Below are positions 24,401 through 38,300 of a stretch of DNA of 64,000 nt, piece by piece. Numbering within the stretch: position 1 is the first letter of the stretch; each line of letters opens with the position of its first letter. Made by a program: the position numbers and the translations under genes. The stretch lies in contig OX419337.1 in the NCBI GenBank assembly GCA_948470475.1, forward strand, positions 6,579,574-6,643,573, given 5' to 3'. The notes under the pieces are model-generated. The model did no database searches. It was not told the origin of the DNA and saw only the letters and a program-made list of their open reading frames with translations. The DNA is from Galaxea fascicularis. Its lineage: Eukaryota; Cnidaria; Anthozoa; Scleractinia; Euphylliidae.

Positions 24401-27400
24401 AACATTTCCACAGGAAATGTGAATCATGAAAAGGTGGCATATAATCCATGTTAGGCTGCACGTAGTCTCCCTATAATATGAGTCGCTTTTATATGGTATA
24501 CATATTATTAGTGCCCATCTTACTCTTCCTGCTTGTACTTCTTAAGGTGCTTGTACTACTTGAGGCAGCAACTTGAATCCCTGGCTACTTTTTATATTCC
24601 CATCTCCTTCAAAAATTAGTGACAGCCCTGTACATGTGGTGTAGATTGACTAGTGAAATGAAACAGTTTGAAGACCAGTCAGCTACAGTTTATAGATACT
24701 GACATTGTTAATATTACTTCAATTATTGTATTTTAATATTGTTGTAGATTGACAGTTTAAATCCCCCAAACATCAACTGTCAAGACATGTTGGGAAACAC
24801 CCCTCTCCATTGTGCCTCTTACAGGTAAGGTGTTCTGTCACGTTTACCTCATCCATCACACCAACGTTTTGATATTTGACAGAAAAGAAAAATTATTCAA
24901 ATGAATGATGTTTAAGCCAGCCATCTACACTCAGTTGCAACCACCATTTATGATACCATGTTTATGCATGTAAATTTTGGAAAAGTTGCTGTAACTGCAC
25001 AAAAATCGAAGAGAAATGAGGGGGAGGGGGGTGTTCAAACAAAGTTCTAAGATAAAAAAGTTGAAAAATGGCTGGTGTAACTTATTTTGGAGGAAAGGGG
25101 GGGGGGTGTATTTCATCCCCCCACAACTTCTTTTTGTTGTTATGTGACTAAAACAGGTAAGGTGGTGGGGTCATACAATTTGCAAATGACACTCCCCCAA
25201 ATCCCACCAGCTACCCCTACCCCCAAAAAATATATGCTCCCTTGGGGAGCTGGATTTAAATGCAGTTACTCCGGCTTCAATTCCCACTCTGGCCTCAGCT
25301 GGTGGTGTTGTGAGTGGTCCCTGGTTCAACTCCTTAGTCCTCCTTGTAAATAGCCAGTTGGCTTCCCTCTGGCCAGTTGGGACTCTTAACCCTGAATATA
25401 ACCTACGGTATATCCATTTCAATTAGTTGTTTCCTGTATTTGCTTAGCTCCATTTATAGTCTTTGTGTTAAATATACTGCGGAGAGTAAAAAGGCCATTT
25501 TTTTATTTCTTAACATGTTATTTCTGTCTCAGGGGACACAAAGTTATTGCAGTGACGCTGCTACAGCATGGAGCCGACACCACCATCAGAAATACCAATG
25601 GTAAGTGCCTTGGAGTATACTCTATCTTATTATAATTATGGCAAACTCTGCAAGCAGGTAAGATGAGGCAAATTCTGTCCTCTGATTGGCTACCCAAACG
25701 GGCAAGATGGGCTGATATTTTCCGCTCAAGATTTCCGTTTTGTTCCCGCAATAAAGTTTCACCGAAGTCCAAGTGTTTCTTTTGCAAAATATTTTCTGTG
25801 GTAGTAAAAAGATTTTCTGAGAATGGAAACAAAGAAAACAAAACGTCACTTTTGCATATAACTGGCTTTCTTTTCAGTGCTCGAAAATAAACAAGTGTAC
25901 AAAGATCATTCTCTTTTTGCGTTTTTATTCGTCTTGGTCCATAAAAATGCAAAAAGAGAACTTGGCAAAAATCCAGCCATCTTGACCTCGTGCTTTGTCA
26001 ATAACGCATATTAATTTATTGGAGGATTTAATTTTTTGATGTTGTCATTACCTTATATAACTATTTATTATATTTTCATTTATTTACTGTATTTATTTGT
26101 TTGTTTCAATGTTTATTTATGTTTAGCTCAGTCCAAGTAGCAACCTATGTGGTAGTTTGTTGTTATCTATAGTTAAGATGCATTTCCACGGCAGAGTAAC
26201 CATCAGCAATAAATTGGTACTGTTTTGCCAGTAGGTTAACACATGTACATTGTCCTAGAGCGGTCGCATTACATAATGTGCTCATTATCATAGTTCCAAA
26301 ATGATGGGCCACATATGAACCCTGGACTGTGAATGTTGCATTGCATAGTCTTTTTTAATTTATTAAAGATCAAAGTGGCTATTCGTGCGGGCATGGCTGT
26401 ACAAGGTTTATATGGAGTTGTGAGCCTGCAGGAATGAGATCCCCCCACCAAACCTATGTTTTCACTCAGACCGCTGGACAGCTTCCTCCCGTACGATTAG
26501 CCACTGCCATTAAATATTTAATGTTACCATTTCCTTTTTGTGATCAGGTCAAACAGCGTTGGATTTAGCCAGTAACAAGAAAATGAAACAGTTGCTGGAT
26601 GTTCAACCACTTCAGGTTTGTAAAATTCTTAAAAAATAGCAGTCTGGCAAAGTCCCCCAAAAAGTGTTTGAACCCTGGGATGAAGCGCTATATAAAGTCC
26701 TATCGTTATCATTTATTATCATTCATAGTCATCTCTTTGTCAAAATCCTTGCTAAGTAATGTTTCTTCTGAGAGAGCTGATTAATAAGCTGTAAGTTGTG
26801 TGTCTGCAATTCTGAGCAAGAAAACTGAGTGGTGTATCTACTCAGACTGTGTTGACCAAGTTAATTGTGAGCTGGACATAATAGCCTCAATGTGTATGTG
26901 CCACTCTCTTCAGCCAGAGTATTTTGTATCAACCGCGTCATTCTCAGTCAACAGAGGTGGTATCAATTAAAACTGACTGTTTCTTACTGACTCAAGAATT
27001 CACCTTGTAAAGGGTTTTCCGAGAGTTCCTGCTCAAGTGTAAAGTGCTTTTAAAAAATCGGCAAATTAAGGTTATAATATGGTTGAAGTTAGAGTTGAAC
27101 AAGCAACAGATTGCTTATACCACAGTAGCCTTCATTTGGCGCGAAAGTATGCTCGGATATTTGTCCGCAGACATTATCTGTTCCGAGAAGCGAACAGTTT
27201 TCCGAGAGCGAAGCTCTAGGAAAACTGTGAACTTTGGGCAACTGATAATGTCCAAGAACAAAATACCCGAGCATATTTCTAAAGCCAAATGGAGGCTATT
27301 GTGTTCATTATCCTTCAAATATTTTTCGCAACGCAATGCGCATTTACGCATATCACCGGATATTCCCCAAGTAGTCATCTCGGTGTGAAACTGGCGCCGG

Positions 27401-29091
27401 CGCGAGCTTTCTCATGTAAACACCCCCTGTAAAGAATGCACAACTGAAGAATCTTATTGTTCTGCTGATAGCCATGCCAAATTTTAATAATGATTCCACA
27501 ATTTTTTCGTACAGAAACTTCACAAGGTTGTGTCAAGGCATGAGGGTTTGCTTCTCAAGGTGAGAAATATGTACATGTATAGGATGACGGGATGGCATTT
27601 TAATTGTTGTAATGATTTTAGCAGAAGAAAGTCCAGGGTTATCAGAAGGAGCTGCTGCTTTGGAATATCACCGCTTGTGGTCCTGGCCGGCTATACTCTG
27701 CTCGGATTTTCCTCTGATTCTTTTGTCCTGTTTAGTGTAACATGGCAACTACTGAGACACCCTGTGTCAACAATAAAGCTGCCTACTTCAAAACGTTATG
27801 AAAACAACAAAACAACAAAAAAAAGCAAAACAGAAAAGTCAGGTTGTCGCTCCACTGGCTGGAGTGGTTTCTATGGGGTGTTGTAAAACCAAAGCCAAAG
27901 CATGATAGCTGATGGCCTGTAAGCAAGTTCTCTATTGGGGTAACGCAGCTCGGTAACCGGTCGTTTCGTTACATGGTGGTTTCGTTCTAAGCAATTTCTT
28001 TCCAAGTCATAGTCGCTTCGTTCCAAACAAAAGGCGGCTCGTTCCACGCGTGCGTGGGTTAAGTGAAGCCTTGTATTATATAAATTCACGGATACATTCA
28101 CGGATTAGATACGGAGACAATCATATCGTTTCCGTATCTAATGAACTTTTGGGGAGAGAGATCTGCTGGCGCTTCTCTTGCTTGAGGTAAGCTCTCTTGT
28201 TTGTTTTCGTGCCCGAAATAAATCATGAGACCACAATAGAAAGCTTGCTCGCAGGCTATTACTCTAACCAACACAAGAGGCGAGCTCGGCTCACTGAGCC
28301 AAATCAACAACTGAAGTAATTGCATGCAACTGGTACCAAGCGGGGGAAAATTTCGTCATTATCGTCAAAAAATTGTAATTTTCGCATGTGCGTTCAATCG
28401 TGGACATATCTCTCTAGACAAGTGTTTTTCTTGGCAATGAGCCTTTCAGAAGTTTATGCCGTGCACTGTACCATGGTTTCCCCTTAATTAGCATCATTCT
28501 ATCTGCTTTGTATTTTAGCGCTCGAGGTTCTTTGGCTGGAAGAAATTTTGGGTAGTATTGGAGAGAGGTGTACTGAGCTACTTTAACAAAAGGTACAGAA
28601 ATGTGTATTTGTGACCTATCACGCAGAAACATGCGCTAATAGATATCTGTTCGAACAACAGAACGCCACACGGCTACACAACTTTTTCTTAAAGGAGAAA
28701 GAGTTGGAATATTGGATTATTCATTTCAAGAACGGATTATTATCCACGAACGAAATAAATTTTCCATTAATGAATTCGTTGTAGAGTCCGTTAACGACCG
28801 GTAGGCTTGGCTGGTTTTTACCGTAATATCAGGTATTTAACACAACCTTATCATACGTTTATTTTTTTCTTTTACTTGTTTTCAGAGCTGATGCTGCTGC
28901 TAGTGTCAAGAGGCAGGGATATAGATATCTTGATCGGTGTAAATTTTCTGTAAGTTTGTGTCTATACATTGAAGTGATCATGCGCAACGCTTATTTTATA
29001 ACTTAACTATTATTATGGGATTTGGTTTGATGACCGGCATATGTGACATATACATCATCCACTTTCATCTCTTTCTTTTCAGTCTCCTAAT

Positions 29092-29122
<31 letters not shown>

Positions 29123-29300
29123 TATCGCACCGGTATCGCGAGATCACGTTGTTCAAACCCCGTTTAAGTCCTGAATTTTTTTCAGGCTTCTATTTACGCA
29201 ATTCCATAAATTGCGAGGATCAGTCTTCATTTGATATTAGTGGTTTCTTGCATGCTTTTTTGACTGACTGACTGACTGACTGACTGACTGACTGACTGAC

Positions 29301-29334
<34 letters not shown>

Positions 29335-32300
29335 CCATTCAAGGTTCCTAGAGATGAGAAACACAAGATTAAAATCCACTATTCAGACAACACAGTTCAG
29401 ATATGGAGCATTCCACCAAATGAAAAAACTCCACAGGTGCAGCGGCAGGTGTGTAAACCAGTGCCTTCATTCACGTCTTACAAGAGTTTATATACATACT
29501 TGAAAACACGTTTTCTTACCCTGAAGATTACCTAGTGTCATTTCCGACACATATCCATTGTTTTGGATATTAATGCCAAAATCCGATCATGCCCATATTT
29601 GCAGAAAAGACTTCAATTCTGGTTTTTGCCAATAGTCTAACCTACACGTATGATGGCCTTCTAATTTTTCAGATTCTCTGCCACTAAGCTACAGCAGCTT
29701 GCACGAGTCTCCGGTTTCAAAGGCTTATGACAAGTGGTTTTTTTATTCTAGCCAAAGAGTTAACAAGACACGGTTTTTCAGTCGGAATAATGAAAAGAAG
29801 TCAACTTTTCAGGCGGCTCATTTTTTCCCTAATTGTTAACATTTCTTTTTTTTTTTTTCCCAACGTCAGTTCCTCTCCCCAAAACCACAAGTTGTTGAAA
29901 ATCTCTAGATTTTTCTGATATTTTCTTTTCTTCGGTGACTTTTGAGGGCTTGTTGTAAACTGCGCAACGCAATAAACCAAAAGTTGAAAACTGAGCAATA
30001 TACGCAATATATTCTGCAAACTTCGTATTATCGTGTATTTTCCGCAAATTGTTGTGAAGCGATTTGTTTGAACAGTTGTCGACTTCTGAGATATCAGCTA
30101 ATTGAATGAGAAATAGGCTAGAATTTTCTTTTAAAATTACTCTAATAATCCAGGGAGATTTGAGAGAGAGAGGGAGAGAGAGGTTTATTAAAATAAAATG
30201 AATAACAATATTACAATTTAGACTGACCTGCAGGTAGCATAGCTAATCGTGACAGGCCAGTCTATTGAAAACAGAAGCAGTTATATATTACAGTACAGGA
30301 TTACAAGGAAAAAAAGAAGTATATCGTGCGGGATTGAACAAAAAAAAAGAAAAAAGAGCTTGAAATACTAAGATACTAAAGGTACTTGCAACATTGTGTC
30401 TTCTCTTACTAATGATTCTTTAGATCAGATATTATTTTGTCTATTTCAAAGTAACTATCTTCAGTTTTCAAGATGTCAAATAGTAGTCTATTCATTTCTT
30501 TCTTAAAACTGTTTTTTGGCAGCTTTTTCATTCTTTCAGGTATCCCATTCCACACTTTTGCTCCAACACGTGAAAAAGAATATTTTTGTGGGTCGATTCT
30601 AGAATTTTTGATAAAAAAGTTCTGAGAGGTTGACGAGCGGGTAGCTTATTTGTGTATGTCAGAAGTTCTACAAAAAAGATTTAGAATATTTGCCGGTGCT
30701 TGTTTTGCATTTATATCGTACAGTAGATTTGAGACCGCTTGGACATAAAGAAAACTTAAGGGTAGAACGTTAGTTTTGAGAAATAGAGGGATAGCGTGCT
30801 CATTTCTGTCTGCAAAATGAATCAAGCGTAGGGCGCGCTTCTGCAGAATAGTGAGTTTATTTAGATGTGTTTTAGAGGCGTGGCCCCAGGAAATAAGTCC
30901 ATAGGAGAGATAAGGTGTTATAAGAGCATTATAAATATTTATAAGAACACAAAGTGGTATATGATGTCTGAGTTTACTTAACATTCCAACAGTTTTGCTT
31001 ATTGTGGTTATAACAGAATCGATATGGTTTTTCCAGGAAAGGTTTTCATCGATAAGGACGCCTAAGTACTTAATACAGTCTTTGTATTTGCCCAAGGTTT
31101 ACATTTTTGTTTGAACCATAATCAAATATACAAATTTGGGGAATATTTTGGATTTTCTTTTGGTAGGGTCGGAAAATGACATAGTTAGATTTCTTAGTAT
31201 TCAATGTTAATTTATTAGAAGTTAGCCAATCGTTAAGTTTTCCAATCTCATTGTTTACAGTCACTTCTAATGTTTTCAGGTTTTTATCAGCGAATGTAAT
31301 GTTTGTGTCATCGGCGAAAAGAAAGAACTTCAATTTGCTGGAGCAGTTATGGATATCATTTACATAAAGTAGAAGAATTGGTCATGCGAAAACGTAGACA
31401 AAAGACTGCAGTCTGCAGAATGTAAATTTGACGCCCGGGCCATCCCTCGGCAAAAATTCAGACGTCAGACAACCGAGAAACTCAGAACCCTGGATGTCTC
31501 GAATACTCCAGAATATATTGCGTGTATTGCTCAGTTTACAAGATGTGGTATATTGCGTTGCGCAGTTTACAAGATATTGCGTAGTTTACAGGATATTGCG
31601 TGTATTGCTCAGTTTACAACTTATGGCATATTGCGTTGCGTTGCGTTGCTCATATTGCGGATATTGTGTTGCGCAGTTTACAACACATTGCGTTACGTTG
31701 CGTTGCGCAGTTTACAAAGCCACTTTTGAGAGTTTTGGATGGTGATATCAAGTGGCAAATTTCAGACTTTTCCGTTAAGATATCTTTGGAACCTTGCGGA
31801 TGAAGTGTAGTTAGAGAAAGAGGCACTTAATTCAAGACTTCAATCCCGCCATCGTGTTATCAAAAAAAACAAAAAACAATTACAGTGGAACCCCGTTAAT
31901 ATGACCACCGTCGGGGCTTGAAAATTTGGTCTTATTAATGGGGTTTGAAATAAGAAAACAAGTGCGCTTTTGCAGTTCGGGCCACAAAAAAGTGATCTTA
32001 ATAACGGGGTGCTCGTATGGCGTGGCTCCACCGTAATCTTTTTTCTCCACGTATTTGTGTACAGATAAATGATCAGAGTATACTAATTCAGTGTTGCCTC
32101 GGTCAGGGAAAAATCAGGGAAAATAGATTTGTTTTCAAAGTTAGGGAAAAGTAAGGGAATTGTGTATCAAGGCAGGGAATTTCTAAATTCTACCAGAAAG
32201 TCAGTGAAAAGTGAGGGAATTTTACTTTTGGCAGTGCCAAAAGAGTACTAAAGTGATGACGTCATAAAAATGAAATTTCCGAAATTATGGGATTTGTCAG

Positions 32301-35300
32301 GATATTTTGAAAGAACAATATTCAAGAGGCCTGCTTGCCAAAAATGAGCATTTGGGGACGAATTGTCTCTGAGATCGTAGCCTAGTTATGCTTACAAAAT
32401 TCCATACAAACCATTCTAAAATTTTTTTGGGTCGACCCAGAAGGGTTTGTATGGAATTTTGTAAGCATAACTGGGCTACGATCTCAAAGACAATTTGCCC
32501 CCAAATGCTCATTTTTGGCAAGCAGGCCTCTTGATATTGTTCTTTCAAAATATCCTGACAAATCCCATAATTTCAGAAATTTCATTTTTATGACGTCACA
32601 CTTTAGTACTCTATAGCCATTTGATTTGGGGAGGAGATTCCTTGGCAGTAACGGTGTTTTCGTTTCAAAAAATCCTGCAAAGGAATTGATTGCTGTGGCT
32701 TCCCTGCTGGTTTTATTGCCCAAGGATTTGCCTTGGATGGCCAGTGAAAATTGGTCTTGGTCAGTGAAAAGCCAGGAAATGTCAGGGATTTTTTTCTTTC
32801 CCAGTGAGTGGCAACCCTGAATATTTACGTTCTGTTTCAGCGGTGGTTAAACTCTCTCCACGAACACTGTGCTTACAGTACTTTTTACACAACGCAACCA
32901 ACGCTACTGATCGATGATCAAGAACAGAATCTTGTTCCGCTGGGGAACATGCAGGACTCTCTGAAAGTAAGTGGTGTAAGATTGAACCCTTGACGGCGAG
33001 GTGCAGAGGGTTTCTTGGGGGAGGGGTGAAATCTTTTTGGGAAATGCCAATTCCAGTGTCCTTTAAACTGGACTACTAAAATTGCTCAAGACTGTAAACT
33101 GAGATAATAGACCTTATTCTAAAATGGCCGTCATTTTCATGATATTCTTTAGTTTATATTCAATAGTTGGCTCTGAAGAACAAGGCAGTAAAGGCTAATC
33201 TCAATAAAAACAAAGGAATATTAGGGTATGGGTAATGCAGTGTTAATGCTGTTATGGAAGAGGTCAAAATTGCATTGCCTCACATAATTACCGGCAAAGG
33301 TAGAGGGACGAAGTGGATTTAGAAGGAGAGAGAAAAACGGTTGAACCTGCTTCAGCTATAAGCGCGATTAACCGGACATGCTTAAAACGGTAGAGTCATC
33401 TTACTACTAAACCGAATCAAAACACCTTTGCGTTTTGTAGAATGAGCTGTCTTTTTTTGTTTTTGTTTTTCTAGAGTGCCCGTGCGCACCAGCAGCTTCT
33501 GGAACAGCAGGTTGCTGGTGCGAATACTACAATCGCTGATGTAACCGGAATGTCTTCGTCCCATTCCAGCACCAAGGGTAAGATTGTCATGTACACCTAT
33601 AAGTTTTGCTTCTCGTTTAATCAACATAACAGTCCGTACTTTTGCGTTGGTGGGTCGTACGAACGTGCGCGGTACTCGAAAACAAAGTCGGAGAAAGAGA
33701 GAGGAAATGAGAAACTGTGAGACTGGGTAGGGGCACTAATTATATAGAACACTCGCTGCGTGCGAGTAAGACTCGCAAGAGAACTTATGTTGGAAAGAAA
33801 GTGAACTCTAGAAAAAAGACCTCTTACAACTTTGATTGTAATCGGATGAGATAGTTTCTGTTTTTACCCATCCCTGAGCTAGGCTGAACAAAACATGCAT
33901 GGCATATACCAAACTGATTTTAGCTTTCGCAGCTGTTTTGTCGTATGTTAAAATAGTACTTATGTCTTACGTTCTTCAGAAGGTCGCTCAATGTTCTTAT
34001 TTTCGCTTTGCACAGGAAGCTTACTAAAGATTAGCGAGAAACTTAACGAAGTTGTAGCCACCGCACGAAACATGTGCATTGCTCTCACGCACTGTTTGGA
34101 TTTGATCTCTCAGCAAGAGGAGGTGGGTCCTGGACTCAGTTCACAAAATCTGTTCCACGGGATTAATGATGATAATGTGCAAATGTGCAGGTGCAAATTA
34201 GCGTTAGGCGCAAATCAGCATACACTTTATTCCAAAATGGCTCCCATTCATTTTTATTCAAATTGGCCCTTGTTGCCTCGTTCAAGGTAAAATATTCTTT
34301 TGAATTTTGCTCTTGAGAACGAGGCAAAAGGGCTAATTTGAATAAAAACAAAAGAATCTTAGAATGGGAGCCATTTTGGAATAAGGTGTATGTGAATATG
34401 ATCAAATGCGCCTTGCTTCTAGCCTCCTACGCAGACATTCTTAAGGGTATCAGGGAACCACACGAGGCAAAGAAAAAATTCTTATGACCTTGGTGGGAAT
34501 CGAACCCACGACCTCCGGATTAGATCTACCATCTTAATCGTCCCCGACTTTCTCTGTCGGACCTCGTAGCTTAGTCGGCAAAGCAACGGTAGATCTAATC
34601 CGGAGGTCGTGGGTTTGATTCCCACCGAGGTCATAAGAATTTTTTCTTTGCCTCGTGTGGTTCCCTGATACCCTTTAGTAGGGCTAACGCCCAGTGGGTT
34701 TTTCATGGGTTTCTATTAGCACTTTAATTTACAGTCCAGAGTTAATTCTCTGTTCCACCACTTGTATGTGTTTATAGTGCTACGCGGCACAACATATATA
34801 TATATGTACCCGAACTTTTAAACGGTTGGTCGCGTAACAGTGTTTGGGCCCTTTAGATTTGAGTATGAGTGCGATATTGAGTACGAGTACGACTTGTCAA
34901 ATCTTGTTCGCGTGCTTTAGATGACCACGAGTGACATCCTGATCTGGTGGTAAGCAACCAGAGTAAGGGTTCAGGGGAGTTGATTCGTTTGAAATTAAAA
35001 ATTCGTACACGTATTCGGTCTCGCACTGGTACTCAAACCTAAAAGTTCCTGTTGTTTTTTCTCCAAAGAGAATTTTAATGGTCAGTGAGCTCTGATTAAA
35101 GGAATAGACAGAAAGACTTAAATAGATTACTCACCGGAGGATTTTTCAGAACCTTTGTACCAAATTGAATATATATTAAAAAGGAAATATAAGACTTACC
35201 ATATTTCCTCAGAGGGCTAAATAGAGGAAATGCGCTATGTACAATTAGAGAAACTTAATTCATCCTAATGATAATCTACTCCGAGAGTAGTGTTCAGCAA

Positions 35301-38300
35301 TGTTGTTTTAAAGTCCTTCCTGTTTTTTGGGGGAAACCATTTTTCTCAGGTGCGTCATCTTCGATTTGAAGAAGAAGTGGAAAAGCGGCGAGTTCTTGAA
35401 GATGCGCTTCATGTTCTTGCCACAGAGCATCACGCTTTAGAGTGCACCATTGGAGCTCAGGAGGTTAGGATTAACACAACTTTTGAATAACTGTATGAGC
35501 GATTCCTGGCCTTTGGTCCGCACCATTCTGAATTTTGGCAATGTTTTTGTTAAACAATAACCCCTCTTATTATATCTCTCTGTTAGTACGCGCGCTGTGA
35601 TTGGTAAATTTAGCGGGCCGTACTTCACTGTACGGCCCGCTAAATTTGAAAGTTTCCTTTCCCGCGCTCCTGATTAACCTCAGAGATATAATAAATATCT
35701 TACTAACCTCCTTTTCTCGGTCCGTACTGTAAGTTACGGATCATCGTTTTTTCCCGTTGATTTATGGCCCGCGCGCTTCGCGCTTGGGCCATAAGCGAAC
35801 GGGAAAAAACTCGGTCTGTAACTTACAGTACGGACCGAGAAAAGGAGGTTAGTAAGAGGTATATGCATGCAGTCGTTTTGGGGGTGACTTTGGAAGAAGT
35901 GAAGTAAGACTGAAAAAGAGCCCATGTTGTCGCCCGGTGAGATGTAGCTCTGCTCGTAAGAGCACTAGGCTACTCGTGGGCGCACAAACTAAGCTCTGCA
36001 AATAATTGTTAAGATTACAATGTACATATCATTTCTCCTTGAACAAGTTTGCAGGGAGTGGCAGAAGTCTTACCCAGTGTTCCAAACGGGCAGGAGGCGT
36101 AGACACTAGTGACACGTCTACGCTTTGCTGGAGCGTTCGGGAAGCAAGCTAACAGTCTTAGTCTTTTAAATCGTGCGCGACCGAGTTCTGATGTAACCTG
36201 TTTTAGGTATTTTGATCCATAAGCGTTTTTTCTTTTCAATGCGAGTATTATTAAGAGACAAAAGAGAGAATTTTTGTTAAGAGGAGAATTATACAAGTTG
36301 TTAAAACGTGGAAGTAGAGTCTGACCATCCATAGAAAATAAGATGTTATAGTGCTACAACGTGAGTGTTGCCGCGACAAAAATGGGCATCAATATTCTCC
36401 AAAGAAACATCACCTCACTCGTTCCTTTTCATCTTTTCCTGAAGTTTTTACATGGAAGTCGCATGACATTGACAAGTGACTGCAACGAGGAGTTCTTCGA
36501 TGCTCGGTCTGACATCGGCTGCCCGCCGGACGACTTGCTCTCTGACGATGATAGCTACGACGGCGACGACTACGTGCCGAGTGTAGCGACTCCCGAGCCG
36601 ACGAACGACGAAGGGGAACGAAATCACATACAGACTCATCTAGAACCAAGTGTAAATATGAAGAGAACAAGCTCTGGTGGGCACTTGGGGAATTTTAGTA
36701 GACTTTCCTTAACACGAAGCACTTCGGATACTGACATAGCAACGAAATCGGACAGTATAACTTTGTTAGGCAGGGACGGTTTATTAAAGGTGAAGTCGGC
36801 TTCTAGTGAAATGGAAAGAAACATGTATTTGCATAGGAAACAGGAAGCTGAGAAGCAGGCGGAAAGCCAAGTTCGTTACAGGTTGGTTGGCTATTGTCAC
36901 GTAGTAGCGTCATGGGGATTTGTACGGTGGTAGCCCGCGAGGAAGCTCCCTGTTGGGGTCTCGCGTGAGATTTCAGGCGCGAGATGCGTGTGAAGCGAGC
37001 CGTGAGAGGATAGCACCGCTCGCTCCTAAAATAAATATCGCGGGAGGTCCTAGTAGAAAGCTTGCTCACGGGCTGTTTGTGAAGGGTTTGTGTGACAACT
37101 CCTTTATTTTCGTGAGATGCACCTTTGAATAGATAAGTCATTTTGTTTTGTGAAATGAGTTGTTACTTCTGTTGTAATTAAACCTGGTGTCAGTGAGAGT
37201 ATGAAATATACCGCGCTATTTTGTCTTTGCAGAACGGCTCTTCCTGTATCGATGCTTTCAAGGAACGAATTTAGTGTATGGGCAGTTCTAAGACAGTGTA
37301 TAGGAAAGGTAAGCTTATGACATCACTCATTAAGGTGGTTCGAAATAGTTTTCATTTTGTTTAGACAAGTTCTACAAATTCTTTTCTAAGTTATGTTTGG
37401 TTCATCATATCACTATGAAATTTGGCACAGAAATAAAAGAAATATCATAGATTCATTACATGACATTTATTTTAGAAAACCTGTTACCATGGCAACCATA
37501 TGACGCATTCAGCTGAGCCCCTAAAATCTTCTCAAACTTCTATATTATATGTTACCAGGAATGATCTTCAAAATATTCCAATTTAAAAAAATTCTGTAGG
37601 GAAGATTAAGAATAAAACTACTTTTTGATTATTACTTTCTTAATTTTTTCCCTACCTACAGAATTTTTTAAAAGTCGGACTATAAACGCAGTCAACTGAT
37701 CTTAGTTGTTGCCGAAAAAATGAAAAAGATCTACCGAGCGAAAGCGGAAATATAAGCGAGTAAAGTTACGAAACTTCAAAACTTTAGAGTCGACAAGATT
37801 AGCATTTGAGCATGCGCGACACACGCGTGCTCTTACTTTTTATAGGTATGGCGTGTGTTGTTTACGCGCGCGCGCTCTCGGCTAAAAACCCTTTCGAGCC
37901 TCCTTAAATCTTGTTTGTCTCAGTCAAGCAGGAGCGTTTGCCCACCAGATCATGCATGCGTGTTATCAATGATGGCCTTTCGTAATAATGTAGTGTGTTA
38001 TCGTTTGTCTCACGATGCAGTAACTTGAGCTATAGATCGCGTTCTTTCGACTACTTGCTGCTTGTCTTCATCAGACGATGCGGTCGACTGGTTGCGCTCC
38101 ATTATTTGCATCACAGTTGTTGGCTGTGATTGGTGCATTTCGATCCATAGAGGATATCAAAACGTGGTATGAACATCAGTCGCACGACTCGCTTGCGGCT
38201 CGCCGCGTACTTTTTTGTCCGTACCACGTTTTGACATCATCCGTGCGTTACCAGAGTACGCCCGCACGGCTAATTGAAATCTATTTGTTAGTTAATGAGA

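Larger units (their letters stand above)
18416..26615 (+). other. OSBPL1A: ORP1 ankyrin-repeat exons 1-9
   Basis: Exon 3 carries [13 protein letters not shown], exon 4 [12 protein letters not shown], exon 7 [10 protein letters not shown] and exon 9 QTALDLA, each the first-helix signature of an ankyrin repeat. Exons 5 and 8 carry the matching second helices ending in N/H-GAD-type turns. Exon 6 encodes the charged helix that in human ORP1L separates the two ankyrin groups. In human ORP1L this region binds Rab7; that role here is inference. Confidence 0.9.
27515..32966 (+). other. OSBPL1A: ORP1 PH-domain exons 10-14
   Basis: The first strand starts with HEGLLLK; exon 11 has the PH core [20 protein letters not shown]; exon 13 gives the [14 protein letters not shown] strands; exon 14 opens with the invariant Trp of the C-terminal helix (RWLNSLHEH). 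PH domains of this type bind phosphoinositides. The 3.4-kb intron between exons 13 and 14 carries the decayed LINE and a complete fold-back element. Confidence 0.9.

Noticed and set aside
27044..27388. Overlapping frames of 60-114 codons on both strands
   Set aside because: Created by the fold-back element at 27121-27303 within ORP1 intron 9.
29100..29170. Possible tRNA gene
   Set aside because: It is the head of a dispersed SINE with a damaged B box, and it continues into the same non-tRNA body as the other copies.
34555..34635. Possible tRNA gene
   Set aside because: A and B boxes exist but the acceptor stem and anticodon arm do not form a proper cloverleaf, and the unit is repeated in inverse as part of a palindrome.
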